Assembly: GCA_023379935.1 (NCBI GenBank)
Contig: JAMCPD010000021.1
Coordinates: 1 to 64,000, forward strand
Length of the DNA: 64,000 bases
Direction: 5' to 3'
Origin: Actinomycetota bacterium
Lineage (GTDB): Bacteria; Actinomycetota; Acidimicrobiia; Acidimicrobiales; JAMCPD01
The first letter of the stretch is position 1. Each line of letters starts with the position of its first letter. The notes below the pieces were generated by a model. It did no database searches, was not told where the DNA came from, and was given only the letters and a program-made list of their open reading frames with translations. A program made the position numbers and the translations under genes. Shown piece after piece: positions 1-9,300 of the stretch.

Positions 1-81
1 GGAAAATTATCGGATCAACCAAACGAAGCTCTTATCCGCAAGGATATTGATCAGCCAACGGACTCAATAATCCCATCATGA
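1..81 (+). CDS. Possible 3' end of a truncated gene (window edge)
   Basis: Frame 1 is open from the first base for 26 codons and ends at TGA 79-81. The residues (ending DSIIPS) are unremarkable and I do not recognise them. If real, this gene runs convergent to the acyl-CoA carboxylase operon. Other frames are also briefly open, so the call is weak. Confidence 0.25.
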   Translation, partial: GKLSDQPNEALIRKDIDQPTDSIIPS

Positions 82-240
82 CCAGGGGTTACAGGCACTT
101 TTTTGCAAAATGGGTGTCAAAGTCAAGATATATATCATACTATGATTTACTTTGCACGTCTAGTAGGAATACCGGATTTTATTAGCAGTGGATCTTGTTG
201 TAAATTGTTATGAAAGTCGCTGGCTTTTCATCTGGGGCTT
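82..240. other. Intergenic stretch at the 3' side of the carboxylase operon
   Basis: No convincing gene is seen. The stretch holds a weak ATGAAAG...CTTTTCAT inverted repeat near 210-231 and, just after it, an imperfect direct repeat of a TTTCATCTGGG unit that runs into the carboxylase stop codon (about 227-250). The hairpin lacks a U-run, so it is not called as a terminator. Confidence 0.3.
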
Positions 241-2361
241 TCATCTGGGACTAGAGTTTGAAAGCTGTTCTATAAGGTCCACTACTGTTGCCACTATGTC
301 ACCCGCAGAAACCTGTTGGTTAACCTCTACATAAATGTCGGTTACCTTTCCCGGAGCGGGGGCTTGTATGGCATGTTCCATTTTCATTGCTTCCATAATT
401 ACCAGCGGTTGTCCTGTTTCTACGGTTTCTCCTTGTTCCACGGCGACTTTGATAATCACACCTGGCATAGGGGCGATTAAAGAGCCTGGAGGAATATGAC
501 GTTTTGGCGGGGGGAAACGAGGCAGTTCGCTGAGCTCCACTGCGCCGAGGACGCTGTCTACGTAGGTGGTGCTGTCTACCTGGTGGATGTCAAAACTCCG
601 TCTTACTCCCAAGTACTCAAAGGCCACCTCTGTTGCTGTGCAGCTTATTAAATCCACCGCTTTTTGTTCGTATAAGTTTGGTGTCGGAGCATCCTCACTT
701 TTTGAAGCGTCCTGTTTTGCCAGATATATTGTCCATCGGTTTCTTTCAAAACGGTATTTTATATCTATTCTGCCTTGGTCGGTTTCATAACTTATTTGTT
801 GAAATTCTGAGGGATTGTTGCGCCATCCCGAAGAAAGATGGGACAACACTTTTGAATTTACTCTGTTACGCGCCTGGGATGCCAGTGCGGCGGCGATAGC
901 TGAAAGCTGTGTTGCCTCTTCGGCTAAGGGGTTTACCGACAGCTCTTCAGGTGAGTGTCGTTCTAAAAATCCTGTATCAGTTTTGCCGTCCAAAAAGTCT
1001 TGACATCTTAGTATATTAATCAGAAGTTCCCTATTTGTAGCCAGCCCGTGTATGTGAGCTTTCCCAAGTGCATTCTCAAGTACACGGGCAGCCTCAATAC
1101 GAGTCGGAGCGTAGGCTATTACCTTTGCCAGCATGGAGTCATAATACGGACTTACAACAGATCCATCTTCTACTCCCGAATCAACTCGTAAGAGTATGCT
1201 TTGATCATTGGTTTTATCAGGTTTGAACTGGAACCGGTGTAGTGTTCCCATGGATCCCATCCAGTTCTTTGTCGGGTTTTCAGCATAAAGACGCGTTTCT
1301 ATAGCGTGTCCGGTTATTGAAGCATCAAATACCTCTTTTGAAAGCGGCATCCCTTGGGCTACGAGTAACTGTATTTTTACCAGATCAAGACCGGTTATCA
1401 ACTCTGTTACAGGGTGTTCCACCTGCAATCGGGTGTTCATCTCCAAGAAGAAAAACTCATCATTTGAGGAGTCATTTGAAGCCAGCATGAACTCTACTGT
1501 TCCTGCACCTACGTAGCCGACCGTCATCCCGGCTGTAACGGCAGCTTTCCCCATAACCTCTCTCAGCTCGGGACTCACTGCCGTAGAAGGAGATTCTTCT
1601 ACTATTTTTTGGTGATGACGTTGAATAGAACACTCTCTTTCAAAAAGGTGCACTATATTGCCGTATAAATCCCCGAATATTTGAATTTCTATATGTCTGG
1701 CAGATTCTAAATAACGCTCTAAAAATACGGAAGGATTCCCAAAGGCCGATTGTGCCTCCCGCTGTGCAGATTCAACTGCAACAGCCAGTTCTTCGTAGTT
1801 ATGTACTATTCTCATTCCCCTGCCCCCTCCGCCGTAAGTAGCCTTGATCAGAATTGGCAAGCCGATTTCGTTGACAGCTTCTTTGAGTTGCTGTTCGTTT
1901 AGGTTGCTGACATCTTTGCCCAAAAGCACCGGAACACCGTTTGAGGCCATTAGCTGTTTGGCTTCAAGCTTGGATCCCATGGACTGAATTGCTTCAGGCG
2001 GAGGTCCCACGAAAATTAAACCCGCATCTATACAAGCCTTTGCAAAAGCGGCATTTTCGGACAAAAATCCGTATCCGGGGTGTACTGCATCCGCATTTGT
2101 CTGTTTTGCGGCTTGTACTATCAGATCGCTTTTCAGATAGGTTTCACCAGCGGTTTCACCAAAAAGATGAACAGCTTCATCTGCCTCTTTTACAAACGGC
2201 ATATTTGCATCCGGGTTTGAAAAAACTGCTACACATGTAATACCCATCTGATGGGCGCTGCGCATGATCCGGCATGCTATCTCACCCCTATTAGCTATAA
2301 GCAGTTTCTGTATGGGTCGGGTTGAGCGTTGCTGTTTTGTCATCTGTTGGTTTGACTCCAA
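241..2361 (-). CDS. Acyl-CoA carboxylase alpha chain (biotin carboxylase + BCCP)
   Basis: The 706-aa protein has the biotin-dependent acyl-CoA carboxylase alpha layout. An N-terminal biotin carboxylase (KLLIANRGEIACRI near residue 18, a glycine-rich ATP-grasp loop GGGGRGM near 176, the substrate region EMNTRLQVEHPVTE) is followed by a C-terminal biotinyl domain with the attachment motif EAMKMEH near residue 660. It should carboxylate its own biotin using ATP and bicarbonate, then pass the carboxyl group to the beta subunit encoded immediately upstream. The pair is one minus-strand operon with a 6-bp gap. The listed start is TTG at 2361; ATG at 2343 is an equally plausible start. The acyl substrate (acetyl, propionyl or methylcrotonyl-CoA) cannot be fixed from this subunit. 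Confidence 0.93.
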   Translation of the reverse strand: MESNQQMTKQQRSTRPIQKLLIANRGEIACRIMRSAHQMGITCVAVFSNPDANMPFVKEADEAVHLFGETAGETYLKSDLIVQAAKQTNADAVHPGYGFLSENAAFAKACIDAGLIFVGPPPEAIQSMGSKLEAKQLMASNGVPVLLGKDVSNLNEQQLKEAVNEIGLPILIKATYGGGGRGMRIVHNYEELAVAVESAQREAQSAFGNPSVFLERYLESARHIEIQIFGDLYGNIVHLFERECSIQRHHQKIVEESPSTAVSPELREVMGKAAVTAGMTVGYVGAGTVEFMLASNDSSNDEFFFLEMNTRLQVEHPVTELITGLDLVKIQLLVAQGMPLSKEVFDASITGHAIETRLYAENPTKNWMGSMGTLHRFQFKPDKTNDQSILLRVDSGVEDGSVVSPYYDSMLAKVIAYAPTRIEAARVLENALGKAHIHGLATNRELLINILRCQDFLDGKTDTGFLERHSPEELSVNPLAEEATQLSAIAAALASQARNRVNSKVLSHLSSGWRNNPSEFQQISYETDQGRIDIKYRFERNRWTIYLAKQDASKSEDAPTPNLYEQKAVDLISCTATEVAFEYLGVRRSFDIHQVDSTTYVDSVLGAVELSELPRFPPPKRHIPPGSLIAPMPGVIIKVAVEQGETVETGQPLVIMEAMKMEHAIQAPAPGKVTDIYVEVNQQVSAGDIVATVVDLIEQLSNSSPR

Positions 2362-2367
2362 TCTATG

Positions 2368-3966
2368 TCACATCCTAAATACGCCGTATCCTCGACGTCC
2401 TTTAATCTTATTGTTGTGTATTACAGACAAACACATCCCCATCACTGTACGGGTATCACGCGGATCTATGATTCCATCATCGTAGAGTTTTCCGGTTAAA
2501 AACATGGCTTCTGATTCAGAGTCAATCTGGTGTTCAATCGCGGCACGTCTTTTGGCATCGGCTTCCTCATCAAAAGGTTCACCCCTAGATTCAGCGGCTT
2601 GCCTGGCTACTATTGAAAGAACACCGGCCAGTTGAACAGGGCCCATTACAGATGAACGGGCATTTGGCCATGTGAACAAGAAACGCGGATTGTATGCCCG
2701 CCCACACATTCCATAGTTGCCCGCACCATATGAAGCCCCAATTATGACGGTTATATGTGGTACCAGAGAGTTTGAAACGGCATTAATCATTTTTGCACCG
2801 TCTTTTATGATGCCTTTCTGTTCATACTCTTTCCCAACCATATAACCTGTGGTATTCTGGAGGAAAAGAAGGGGTACGTCTATCTGGTTTGAAAGCTCAA
2901 TAAACTGAGTGGCTTTTTCGGATTCTTCACTAAATAGTACACCCCTGTAATTAGCGAGTATACCGATTGGGTATCCGTATATTGATGCCCATCCAGTGAT
3001 TAAATTAGGTCCGTACAGTGATTTGAATTCATCAAAGTAAGAGCCGTCAACTATTCTTGCTATTATGTCATGAGGGTCAACAGGCTGTTTGAAGTCTGCA
3101 GGTGCCAGTCCAAGAAGTTCGTCGAGATCATAAAGAGGTTCTGAGGAAGACATAGAAGGGCCGGGTCCTTTTTTACGCCAATTCAGTCTGGAAACGATCT
3201 GCCTGCCCAACCGTATAGCGTCTGTCTCATCTATGGCCATATAGTCGGCCAACCCACTTTTTATAGCGTGCATTTCCGCTCCCCCAAGTTCTTCATCGGT
3301 TGATTCTTCGCCTGTGGCCATCTTTACCAATGGAGGTCCTCCCAAGAAAACCTTGGCGCGTTGTTTTACCATCACTACATAGTCGCACATACCTGGTATA
3401 TAAGCTCCACCGGCAGTGGAGTTTCCGAATACCAGCGCAATTGTGGGGATTGCCGCAGCTGAATTCTGAGTAAGGTCCCTAAACTGCCTCCCCCCAGGTA
3501 TGAATATCTCCGATTGGGTAGGCAAATCCGCTCCTCCTGATTCAACAAGAGCAATCCAAGGCAGACGATTTTCGCGAGATATATCAGCCGCGCGGGAGTA
3601 CTTCCGGAATGTATAGGGGTTGGAGGCACCGCCCTTCACGGTTGGATCGTTTGCAACGATTAAGCATTCTACGCCTTCCACTACCCCGATCCCGGTTACT
3701 ATACTTGCGCCAACGGCATACTCAGTTCCCCATGCGGCTAAAGTAGACAACTCCAAAAATGGGGTGTCCGGGTCTAACAGCAGTTCTATTCTTTCTCTTG
3801 CAGTCATCTTCCCCCGTTCGCGGTGACGCTTTAGATAACGTTCACCGCCACCTTGTAGACCAAGTTGTTGTTGGGTCTCAAGCTCTTCGAGCATTTCTTG
3901 TAACGCTTGGCGATTTTTGAGGTAGTCTTGTGAGGTGACATCTATATTGCTTGTGAGAATTGGCAT
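2368..3966 (-). CDS. Acyl-CoA carboxylase beta chain (carboxyltransferase), methylcrotonyl-CoA carboxylase-like
   Basis: The 532-aa protein is a full-length carboxyltransferase of the crotonase-fold AccD/PccB/MccB family. Both halves of the domain are visible: the N half with VESGGADLP and GNSTAGGAYIPGM, and the C half with GASYGAGNYGMCGRAY. The stretch FLGGPPLVKMATGEE followed by LGGAEMH resembles methylcrotonyl-CoA carboxylase beta chains more than PccB, so leucine degradation or a related branched acyl-CoA substrate is a reasonable inference. It transfers CO2 from the biotin of the alpha chain encoded downstream. ATG start at 3966; the -10 element lies only 11 nt upstream, so the transcript may be nearly leaderless. 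Confidence 0.92.
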   Translation of the reverse strand: MPILTSNIDVTSQDYLKNRQALQEMLEELETQQQLGLQGGGERYLKRHRERGKMTARERIELLLDPDTPFLELSTLAAWGTEYAVGASIVTGIGVVEGVECLIVANDPTVKGGASNPYTFRKYSRAADISRENRLPWIALVESGGADLPTQSEIFIPGGRQFRDLTQNSAAAIPTIALVFGNSTAGGAYIPGMCDYVVMVKQRAKVFLGGPPLVKMATGEESTDEELGGAEMHAIKSGLADYMAIDETDAIRLGRQIVSRLNWRKKGPGPSMSSSEPLYDLDELLGLAPADFKQPVDPHDIIARIVDGSYFDEFKSLYGPNLITGWASIYGYPIGILANYRGVLFSEESEKATQFIELSNQIDVPLLFLQNTTGYMVGKEYEQKGIIKDGAKMINAVSNSLVPHITVIIGASYGAGNYGMCGRAYNPRFLFTWPNARSSVMGPVQLAGVLSIVARQAAESRGEPFDEEADAKRRAAIEHQIDSESEAMFLTGKLYDDGIIDPRDTRTVMGMCLSVIHNNKIKGRRGYGVFRM

Positions 3967-3976
3967 TAGAACCTAA

Positions 3977-4005
3977 TAGTATACTAGCTTGATCTTAGAG
4001 TTCAA
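3977..4005 (-). promoter_or_regulatory. Promoter of the carboxylase operon, centred on a TATACT palindrome
   Basis: On the minus strand TTGAAC (4005-4000) is followed after 16 nt by TATACT (3983-3978). The -10 lies inside a 10-bp perfect palindrome TAGTATACTA (3977-3986), so the same bases also give a plus-strand TATACT (3980-3985) that could serve prs. The two divergent promoters would then share one -10 region. Confidence 0.55.
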
Positions 4006-4008
4006 GAT

Positions 4009-4017
4009 AAGGAGGTG
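4009..4017 (+). promoter_or_regulatory. Strong Shine-Dalgarno site of prs with long spacing
   Basis: AAGGAGGTG is an almost perfect anti-16S match but sits about 13-15 nt before the prs ATG. A TGA at 4016-4018 blocks any earlier in-frame start, so the spacing is really long. Confidence 0.6.
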
Positions 4018-4030
4018 AGTTTTTGCAGTT

Positions 4031-5032
4031 ATGGAGTTAGTATCAAAAAGACGGTTTGAGCTGTTCGCCGGGAGAGCACACCCCAAACTGGCTCAAGAAA
4101 TAGCTGATAATTTAGGAGTTAAGTTGGGAGAATCCAACTTGAAAGAGTTTGCCGACGGGCAACTGCATTGTCGATTTGCCTCTTCCATAAGGGGCAAGGA
4201 TGTATTTATTCTTCAAACTCATGTTGGTGATACGCAAGTCGGAAGTGTCAATGATGCGATTATGGAGCAGTTGATCATGCTTGATGCGGCTAAGCGCGCT
4301 TCAGCCAAACATATTACCGCAGTATGTCCCTATTATGGTTACTCCCGCCAAGATCGTAAGGCTACCGGCAGGGAGCCTATCACTGCCAAGTTGATTGCCG
4401 ATATGCTTATTGTTGCCGGTGCTGACAGAGTGGTTAGTGTGGATTTGCATTCTGGACAGATTCAAGGTTTTTTTGATGTTCCCTTTGATCATTTAACAGC
4501 AATGCCTGTTTTGGTTGACTATTTGAACCAAGTTAATGCACACGAATCGCCTGCCACCAAGATGGTTATAGTGTCGCCTGATGCCGGTAGGGTGAAAGTT
4601 GCAGAACGTTTTGCTCAACAGTTGAACTGTGATCTTGCTTTGGTTCACAAAAGGCATCCCACCGGAACAATCAATGAGGTAGAGGCTTTGAGCGTGGTTG
4701 GTGATGTAAAAGGGCGAAGGTGTGTTTTGGTAGATGATATGATAGATACTGCCGGAACAATTTGTGCGGCAGCTGAGTTGCTTAAATCAAGAGGAGCAAC
4801 CCAAGTTTGGGCAATGGCTACACATCCGATACTGTCAGATATGGCTGTAGACAGGTTGAAAAACTCGGTTTTGACAAAGGTAATAGTGACCAATACTTTA
4901 CCGGTGCCGGAGCACAAACGTATAGATAAGATGGTAGTATTGTCAGTGGCGGAACTGGTAGCCGAAGCTATAAGAGCAGTTTTTAAAGATACATCGGTAT
5001 CGGAAATATTTGGTGGTGCCAACTTGGCCTAA
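4031..5032 (+). CDS. prs: Ribose-phosphate pyrophosphokinase (PRPP synthetase)
   Basis: The 333-aa protein makes PRPP from ribose 5-phosphate and ATP for purine, pyrimidine, histidine and NAD synthesis. The class I PRPP synthetase hallmarks are present: the N-terminal FAGRAHPKLAQEIA, the flexible-loop region YYGYSRQDRK, the metal-binding VDLHSGQIQGFF (near residue 137) and the PRPP-binding loop VLVDDMIDTAGTI (near 236). The length fits the family. It is divergent from the acyl-CoA carboxylase operon and is followed after 56 nt by rplY, an arrangement common in Gram-positive bacteria (prs–rplY/ctc–pth–mfd). Confidence 0.97.
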   Translation: MELVSKRRFELFAGRAHPKLAQEIADNLGVKLGESNLKEFADGQLHCRFASSIRGKDVFILQTHVGDTQVGSVNDAIMEQLIMLDAAKRASAKHITAVCPYYGYSRQDRKATGREPITAKLIADMLIVAGADRVVSVDLHSGQIQGFFDVPFDHLTAMPVLVDYLNQVNAHESPATKMVIVSPDAGRVKVAERFAQQLNCDLALVHKRHPTGTINEVEALSVVGDVKGRRCVLVDDMIDTAGTICAAAELLKSRGATQVWAMATHPILSDMAVDRLKNSVLTKVIVTNTLPVPEHKRIDKMVVLSVAELVAEAIRAVFKDTSVSEIFGGANLA

Positions 5033-5088
5033 CTTATGGCAAAGCCTGTTGCAAGTTCAACCCGGTATAGCTGTTTTAAGGAGAAATA

Positions 5089-5772
5089 ATGGATGAGACA
5101 CGTTTAGAAATTGAGCCAAGGCCAAGTGAGTACCTTGGCACCAATCACAGTAAAAGGATGCGAACTGCAGACAAGATTCCCGGAGTCGTCTATGGCCACG
5201 GCATAGCGCCTATAGCGGTTGCAGTTTCAGGTAAAGAATTGAGGACGATTTTTACCCATAAGGGACAAAATGTACTGCTTAGCATTGAAGTTGACGGCAA
5301 GCCCCACCTTGTTATGGCCAGAGAAGTACAGACTCATCCGGTCAAACAGACCTTTTTACATGTTGATTTTCAAATAGTTCGTCAAGATGAGCTGATAGCG
5401 GTGGAAGTTCCCCTTATAACTGTTGGGGAAGCCGATGATGTAACTAAGCAGGAAGGGAGAGTGGAGCAGCAGCTGTTTACCCTTTTGATAAAAGCAAGAC
5501 CAACCGATATTCCTCCTTCAATTGAGGTGGACATTACCGACTTGACAATAGGCAAGTCGGTACGGATAGCCGATCTTGTACTCCCGAAAGGAGTTGTAAC
5601 CGATACTGATCCCGATATTGCAGTAGTAACCGGACAGCCCAAGCGCGGTGAAGGTATTGGCGAAGGTGAAGGTATTGGCGAGGTTGGCGGGGAAGGTGCC
5701 GGTCTCGGACAAGAGGGTGAGGTAAGTTCAAAATCAACTGATACTGATACCTCAGGTGCTGGGCAAGATTGA
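5089..5772 (+). CDS. rplY: 50S ribosomal protein bL25 / general stress protein Ctc
   Basis: The 227-aa protein is the long TL5/Ctc form of L25, which binds 5S rRNA. An N-terminal beta-barrel RNA-binding domain (residues 1-95, with IPGVVYGHG) is followed by a C-terminal beta domain (to about 185) and a low-complexity Gly/Glu-rich acidic tail. The tail contains a near-repeat of an 18-bp unit (about 5648-5683) encoding GIGEGE-like motifs. A good Shine-Dalgarno AAGGAG lies at 5078-5083. Its last 17 nt overlap the start of pth, so translation of the two is probably coupled. Confidence 0.95.
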   Translation: MDETRLEIEPRPSEYLGTNHSKRMRTADKIPGVVYGHGIAPIAVAVSGKELRTIFTHKGQNVLLSIEVDGKPHLVMAREVQTHPVKQTFLHVDFQIVRQDELIAVEVPLITVGEADDVTKQEGRVEQQLFTLLIKARPTDIPPSIEVDITDLTIGKSVRIADLVLPKGVVTDTDPDIAVVTGQPKRGEGIGEGEGIGEVGGEGAGLGQEGEVSSKSTDTDTSGAGQD

Positions 5773-6346
5773 TATTGACTTTTTAGTAGTGGGGCTTGGC
5801 AACCCCGGACTCCAATATGAAAGAACAAGGCATAATCTCGGAGCGATTGTAGTCAACAACTTTTCTAAGCAACATGAAGTCAGATTGCGCCTTAACCGTT
5901 CCTTGAAGGCGCGCTTGGGGGTATTGCGGTTTTCAAAACAGCATACAGCACTGGCTATCCCACAAACATGGATGAACGATTCCGGTGTGGCTGTAAAAAA
6001 GTTGGTTGACAGATTTCATTTACGAGATGATCTGCATCGCTTAGTGGTTATTCATGATGATCTTGATTTGGATCTTGGGCAACTCAAGATCAAAGCGGGA
6101 GGTGGATTGGCCGGACATAACGGTTTAAGTTCTATAAGTGATTGGCTGGATTCCCGGGATTTCCTGAGGATCAGAGTAGGTATAGGCAGACCGCAGGGTG
6201 CGGTGGTGCAATATGTTCTTTCCCCTCCCACAAAGGCTGAGTTATCATTATTTGAAGCAGGCGTAGCCCAAGCCACCCAAGCCACGGAAACACTTTTATC
6301 CGAAGGACTGATTGCGGCTATGAACCGTTATAATTCTAAATCGTGA
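5756..6346 (+). CDS. pth: Peptidyl-tRNA hydrolase
   Basis: The 196-aa enzyme releases tRNA from peptidyl-tRNA that has dropped off ribosomes. The family motifs are intact: GLGNPG with the substrate Asn, TRHNLG with the catalytic His, and HDDLDLDLGQLKIKAGGGLAGHNGL with the conserved Asp and the second Asn. The start is GTG at 5756 inside the rplY tail; a CTG follows directly and no later start would keep the first beta strand. There is no clear separate Shine-Dalgarno, consistent with coupling. The stop overlaps the first codon of mfd (GTGA). Confidence 0.95.
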   Translation: MLGKIDIDFLVVGLGNPGLQYERTRHNLGAIVVNNFSKQHEVRLRLNRSLKARLGVLRFSKQHTALAIPQTWMNDSGVAVKKLVDRFHLRDDLHRLVVIHDDLDLDLGQLKIKAGGGLAGHNGLSSISDWLDSRDFLRIRVGIGRPQGAVVQYVLSPPTKAELSLFEAGVAQATQATETLLSEGLIAAMNRYNSKS

Positions 6347-9300
6347 ACTTATCGAATATCATGAACAAACAGTTTATTTCAATACTGTCACACCTTTCCA
6401 ATGAGCCGACACTACTCAACCTGATATATAAGCATACCGAAACCGTAGTTGTGCCCGAAGCCGCTGCCGCATTTTTTGTATCTGCAATACTTCAAGTTAC
6501 AGACAAGAAACCTCTTGTTGTCGTTACCCCAACCCAGAGCCTCGCCAATCAAATATTTCATGATACTGCTGCTTTTTTGGGGCAAGAATCGGTTGAGCTG
6601 TTTCCCGCATGGGAAACATTGCCTTTTGAAAGGGTAAGCCCAGACTTTGCAACTATGGGGCAACGGTTGAAAGTTTTGCACCGTTTATCTGTCGCTTCCC
6701 CGCTTTCGCTGTCTTTTAATGCAGTATCATCCCGTGATGGGTTTTCTGGAGATGCGCCTTTTCTGATAGTGACATCCATAAAAGCATTGTTACAACAACT
6801 TGGCCCCGAAGAGGCATTCGCTGAGTCACTGTTTTTATCCCGCGGACAGGTTATTGACACGGATTTTTTGTATGCGAAACTGATTAACTGGGGCTACAGG
6901 CGTGAATACCAAGTAGAGCATAGAGGGGAACTGGCGGTTCGCGGTGGAATTGTTGATATATTTCCTTCCACTTTTGATGTTCCAATACGCGTTGATTTGA
7001 TTGGAGATGAGATAGACCGGTTGTGTGAATTTTCTGTTGATGATCAGCGTTCCACTAAAGATATTGAATCGGCAGAGATATTTGCTTGTCGAGAGTTGTT
7101 ATGTACTCCCGAAGTAAAAGAACGAGCACGCCATCTGAGCGAGAATTTCAGTTGGGGAATCAGCCAGTGGGAGAAGTTGAGGGAAGGGGTGTTTTTTGAT
7201 GGAATGGAATCATGGCTTAGTTGGGTGGTGCCGGAAGGTAAGTTGATGAGTGACCTTCTTCCTCCTTCAGCGCAGTTGATTTTCCTTGATCCGCTCGGGA
7301 TACAGGCAAGAGCAACTGAGCTTTGTCGTCAAGAAGCTGATTTGTGTGCAGCACTTGCCCCAACTTGGGACGCTGCTGTGGATGTCAGCAAAGGAGACAC
7401 AGCCCAAGTTTGCGACAGTGGCGCTCAAGGAGCACTTTCCTATCCGCCTCTTCACAAGTACTTTGACGAAGCATTCAAGGATATTAAGGTCGGTATCTGC
7501 TCCCTTATGCCGACGAGCCTTTATGAGGGTACTCCAACCCTTGAAGCAAAAACGCTCTTGCCCCTTGATACTCCCGGGACATTGCCCCGTTTCTTGGCTA
7601 ACGCAAAAGATTGGTTGTCACAAGGCTACAGAGTCGTTGTGTGTGCATTGGATGAATCAAGTGCTGAGCATATGCGGGATAGTTTTGAACAGGTTGGATT
7701 GGCGGCTGTAGAAGTGGTGAACCAACCGTTGATGAAAGGCTTTGTTTCACCTGCCCTCAAATTGGCCATAGCGTGCCAATCAGATATACAAAACAGGTAT
7801 GTACAAGCCAAACAAAATATCGCCCGCTCGAAGCTGTCTTTAAAATTCTTTGATGATCTAGAAGAAGGTGATTATGTAGTTCATCGCAGGCATGGCATAG
7901 CTGTTTATTCCGGGATGACTACCAGCTTAATGAACGGAGTTGAACGGGACTATCTGGTGTTAGAGTATGCATTCCGAGATAAACTTTATGTGCCTGCCGA
8001 CCAGATTGCCTCGATTGCTCCTTATGCGGGTGGCGATAGTCCCGTTGTCAATCGTTTGAGAGGAACTGAATGGAGCCGTGCCAAGTCAAAGGCTAAAGAG
8101 GCTGCAAGACGCATTGCCAAAGAACTTGTTGTACTTTACTCAAATCGAATTTCGTCTCCGGGGCATGCGTTCAGCATAGAAAGTGAGTGGGAGAAGGAGG
8201 TGGCGGAGTCCTTTGGTTATCAAGAGACGCCGGACCAGGCCCAAGCCATTAGAGACGTACTTGATGATATGTCACAGCCAACTCCGATGGATCGCCTGAT
8301 CTGCGGTGATGTGGGTTTCGGCAAGACAGAAGTGGCCATAAGAGCTGCTTTTCGTGCTGTGTTGGACGATAAACAGGTTGTTGTTTTGGTTCCTACTACC
8401 TTATTGGCTGCTCAGCATTTTGTTACCTTTCGGGAACGCTTGTCACATGAATACATCAAGATAGCCATGCTTTCACGATTCGTAAGTGAGGCTCACTCCA
8501 AAGCAGTTCTAAAGGGAATCAAAGATGGAACAGTAAATGTAGTGATAGCTACCCATAAACTGCTTAATGAGAAGGTGCAGTTCAAGGACCTCGGATTGTT
8601 GATTATAGATGAGGAGCAACGTTTTGGGGTATCACATAAAGAAGCGATTAAAATGATCCATCCCGGTGTTGATGTGCTGGTAATGACAGCCAATCCTATT
8701 CCGAGGACATTGGAGATGAGCTTAAGCGGTATAAGAGACCTTAGCATCATAAACACCCCTCCTTTGAATCGACAACCTATACTTACTTATGTCGGTCCCT
8801 ACGATGAACCGGCGGTGGCGGAAGCCATCCGAAGAGAGTTACTGAGAGAGGGACAGGTCCTTTTTGTTCACAACAAGGTTGCCGATATTGCACAAACGGC
8901 TGAGTCATTGAAAGAGTTGGTATCTCATGCCCGTATAGCATATGCGCATGGCCAGATGAATGAGAAAACTTTAGAAAGAATAGTTCTTGATTTTCGCCAA
9001 CAACGATATGATGTTTTGGTGTCTACCACCATAGTAGAGTCTGGTATTGATATACCATCAGTCAACTGTTTGATTGTGGATGAAGCACACAACTTGGGAC
9101 TTGGTCAACTGCACCAACTCAGGGGGAGAGTCGGAAGACGGGGACAACGATCTTACGCTTATATGTTTTATCCGCCGGGAGTTACCTTAAAAGAAAAGGC
9201 TTATGAACGCCTCAAAACTATTGGTGAGTGTACCGAACTTGGATCAGGATTTAGAATAGCCATGAGAGATTTGGCGCTACGGGGTGCCGGTACTATATTG

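Noticed and set aside
210-231. Terminator hairpin downstream of the carboxylase operon
   Set aside because: The stem is short and imperfect and no T-run follows on either strand.
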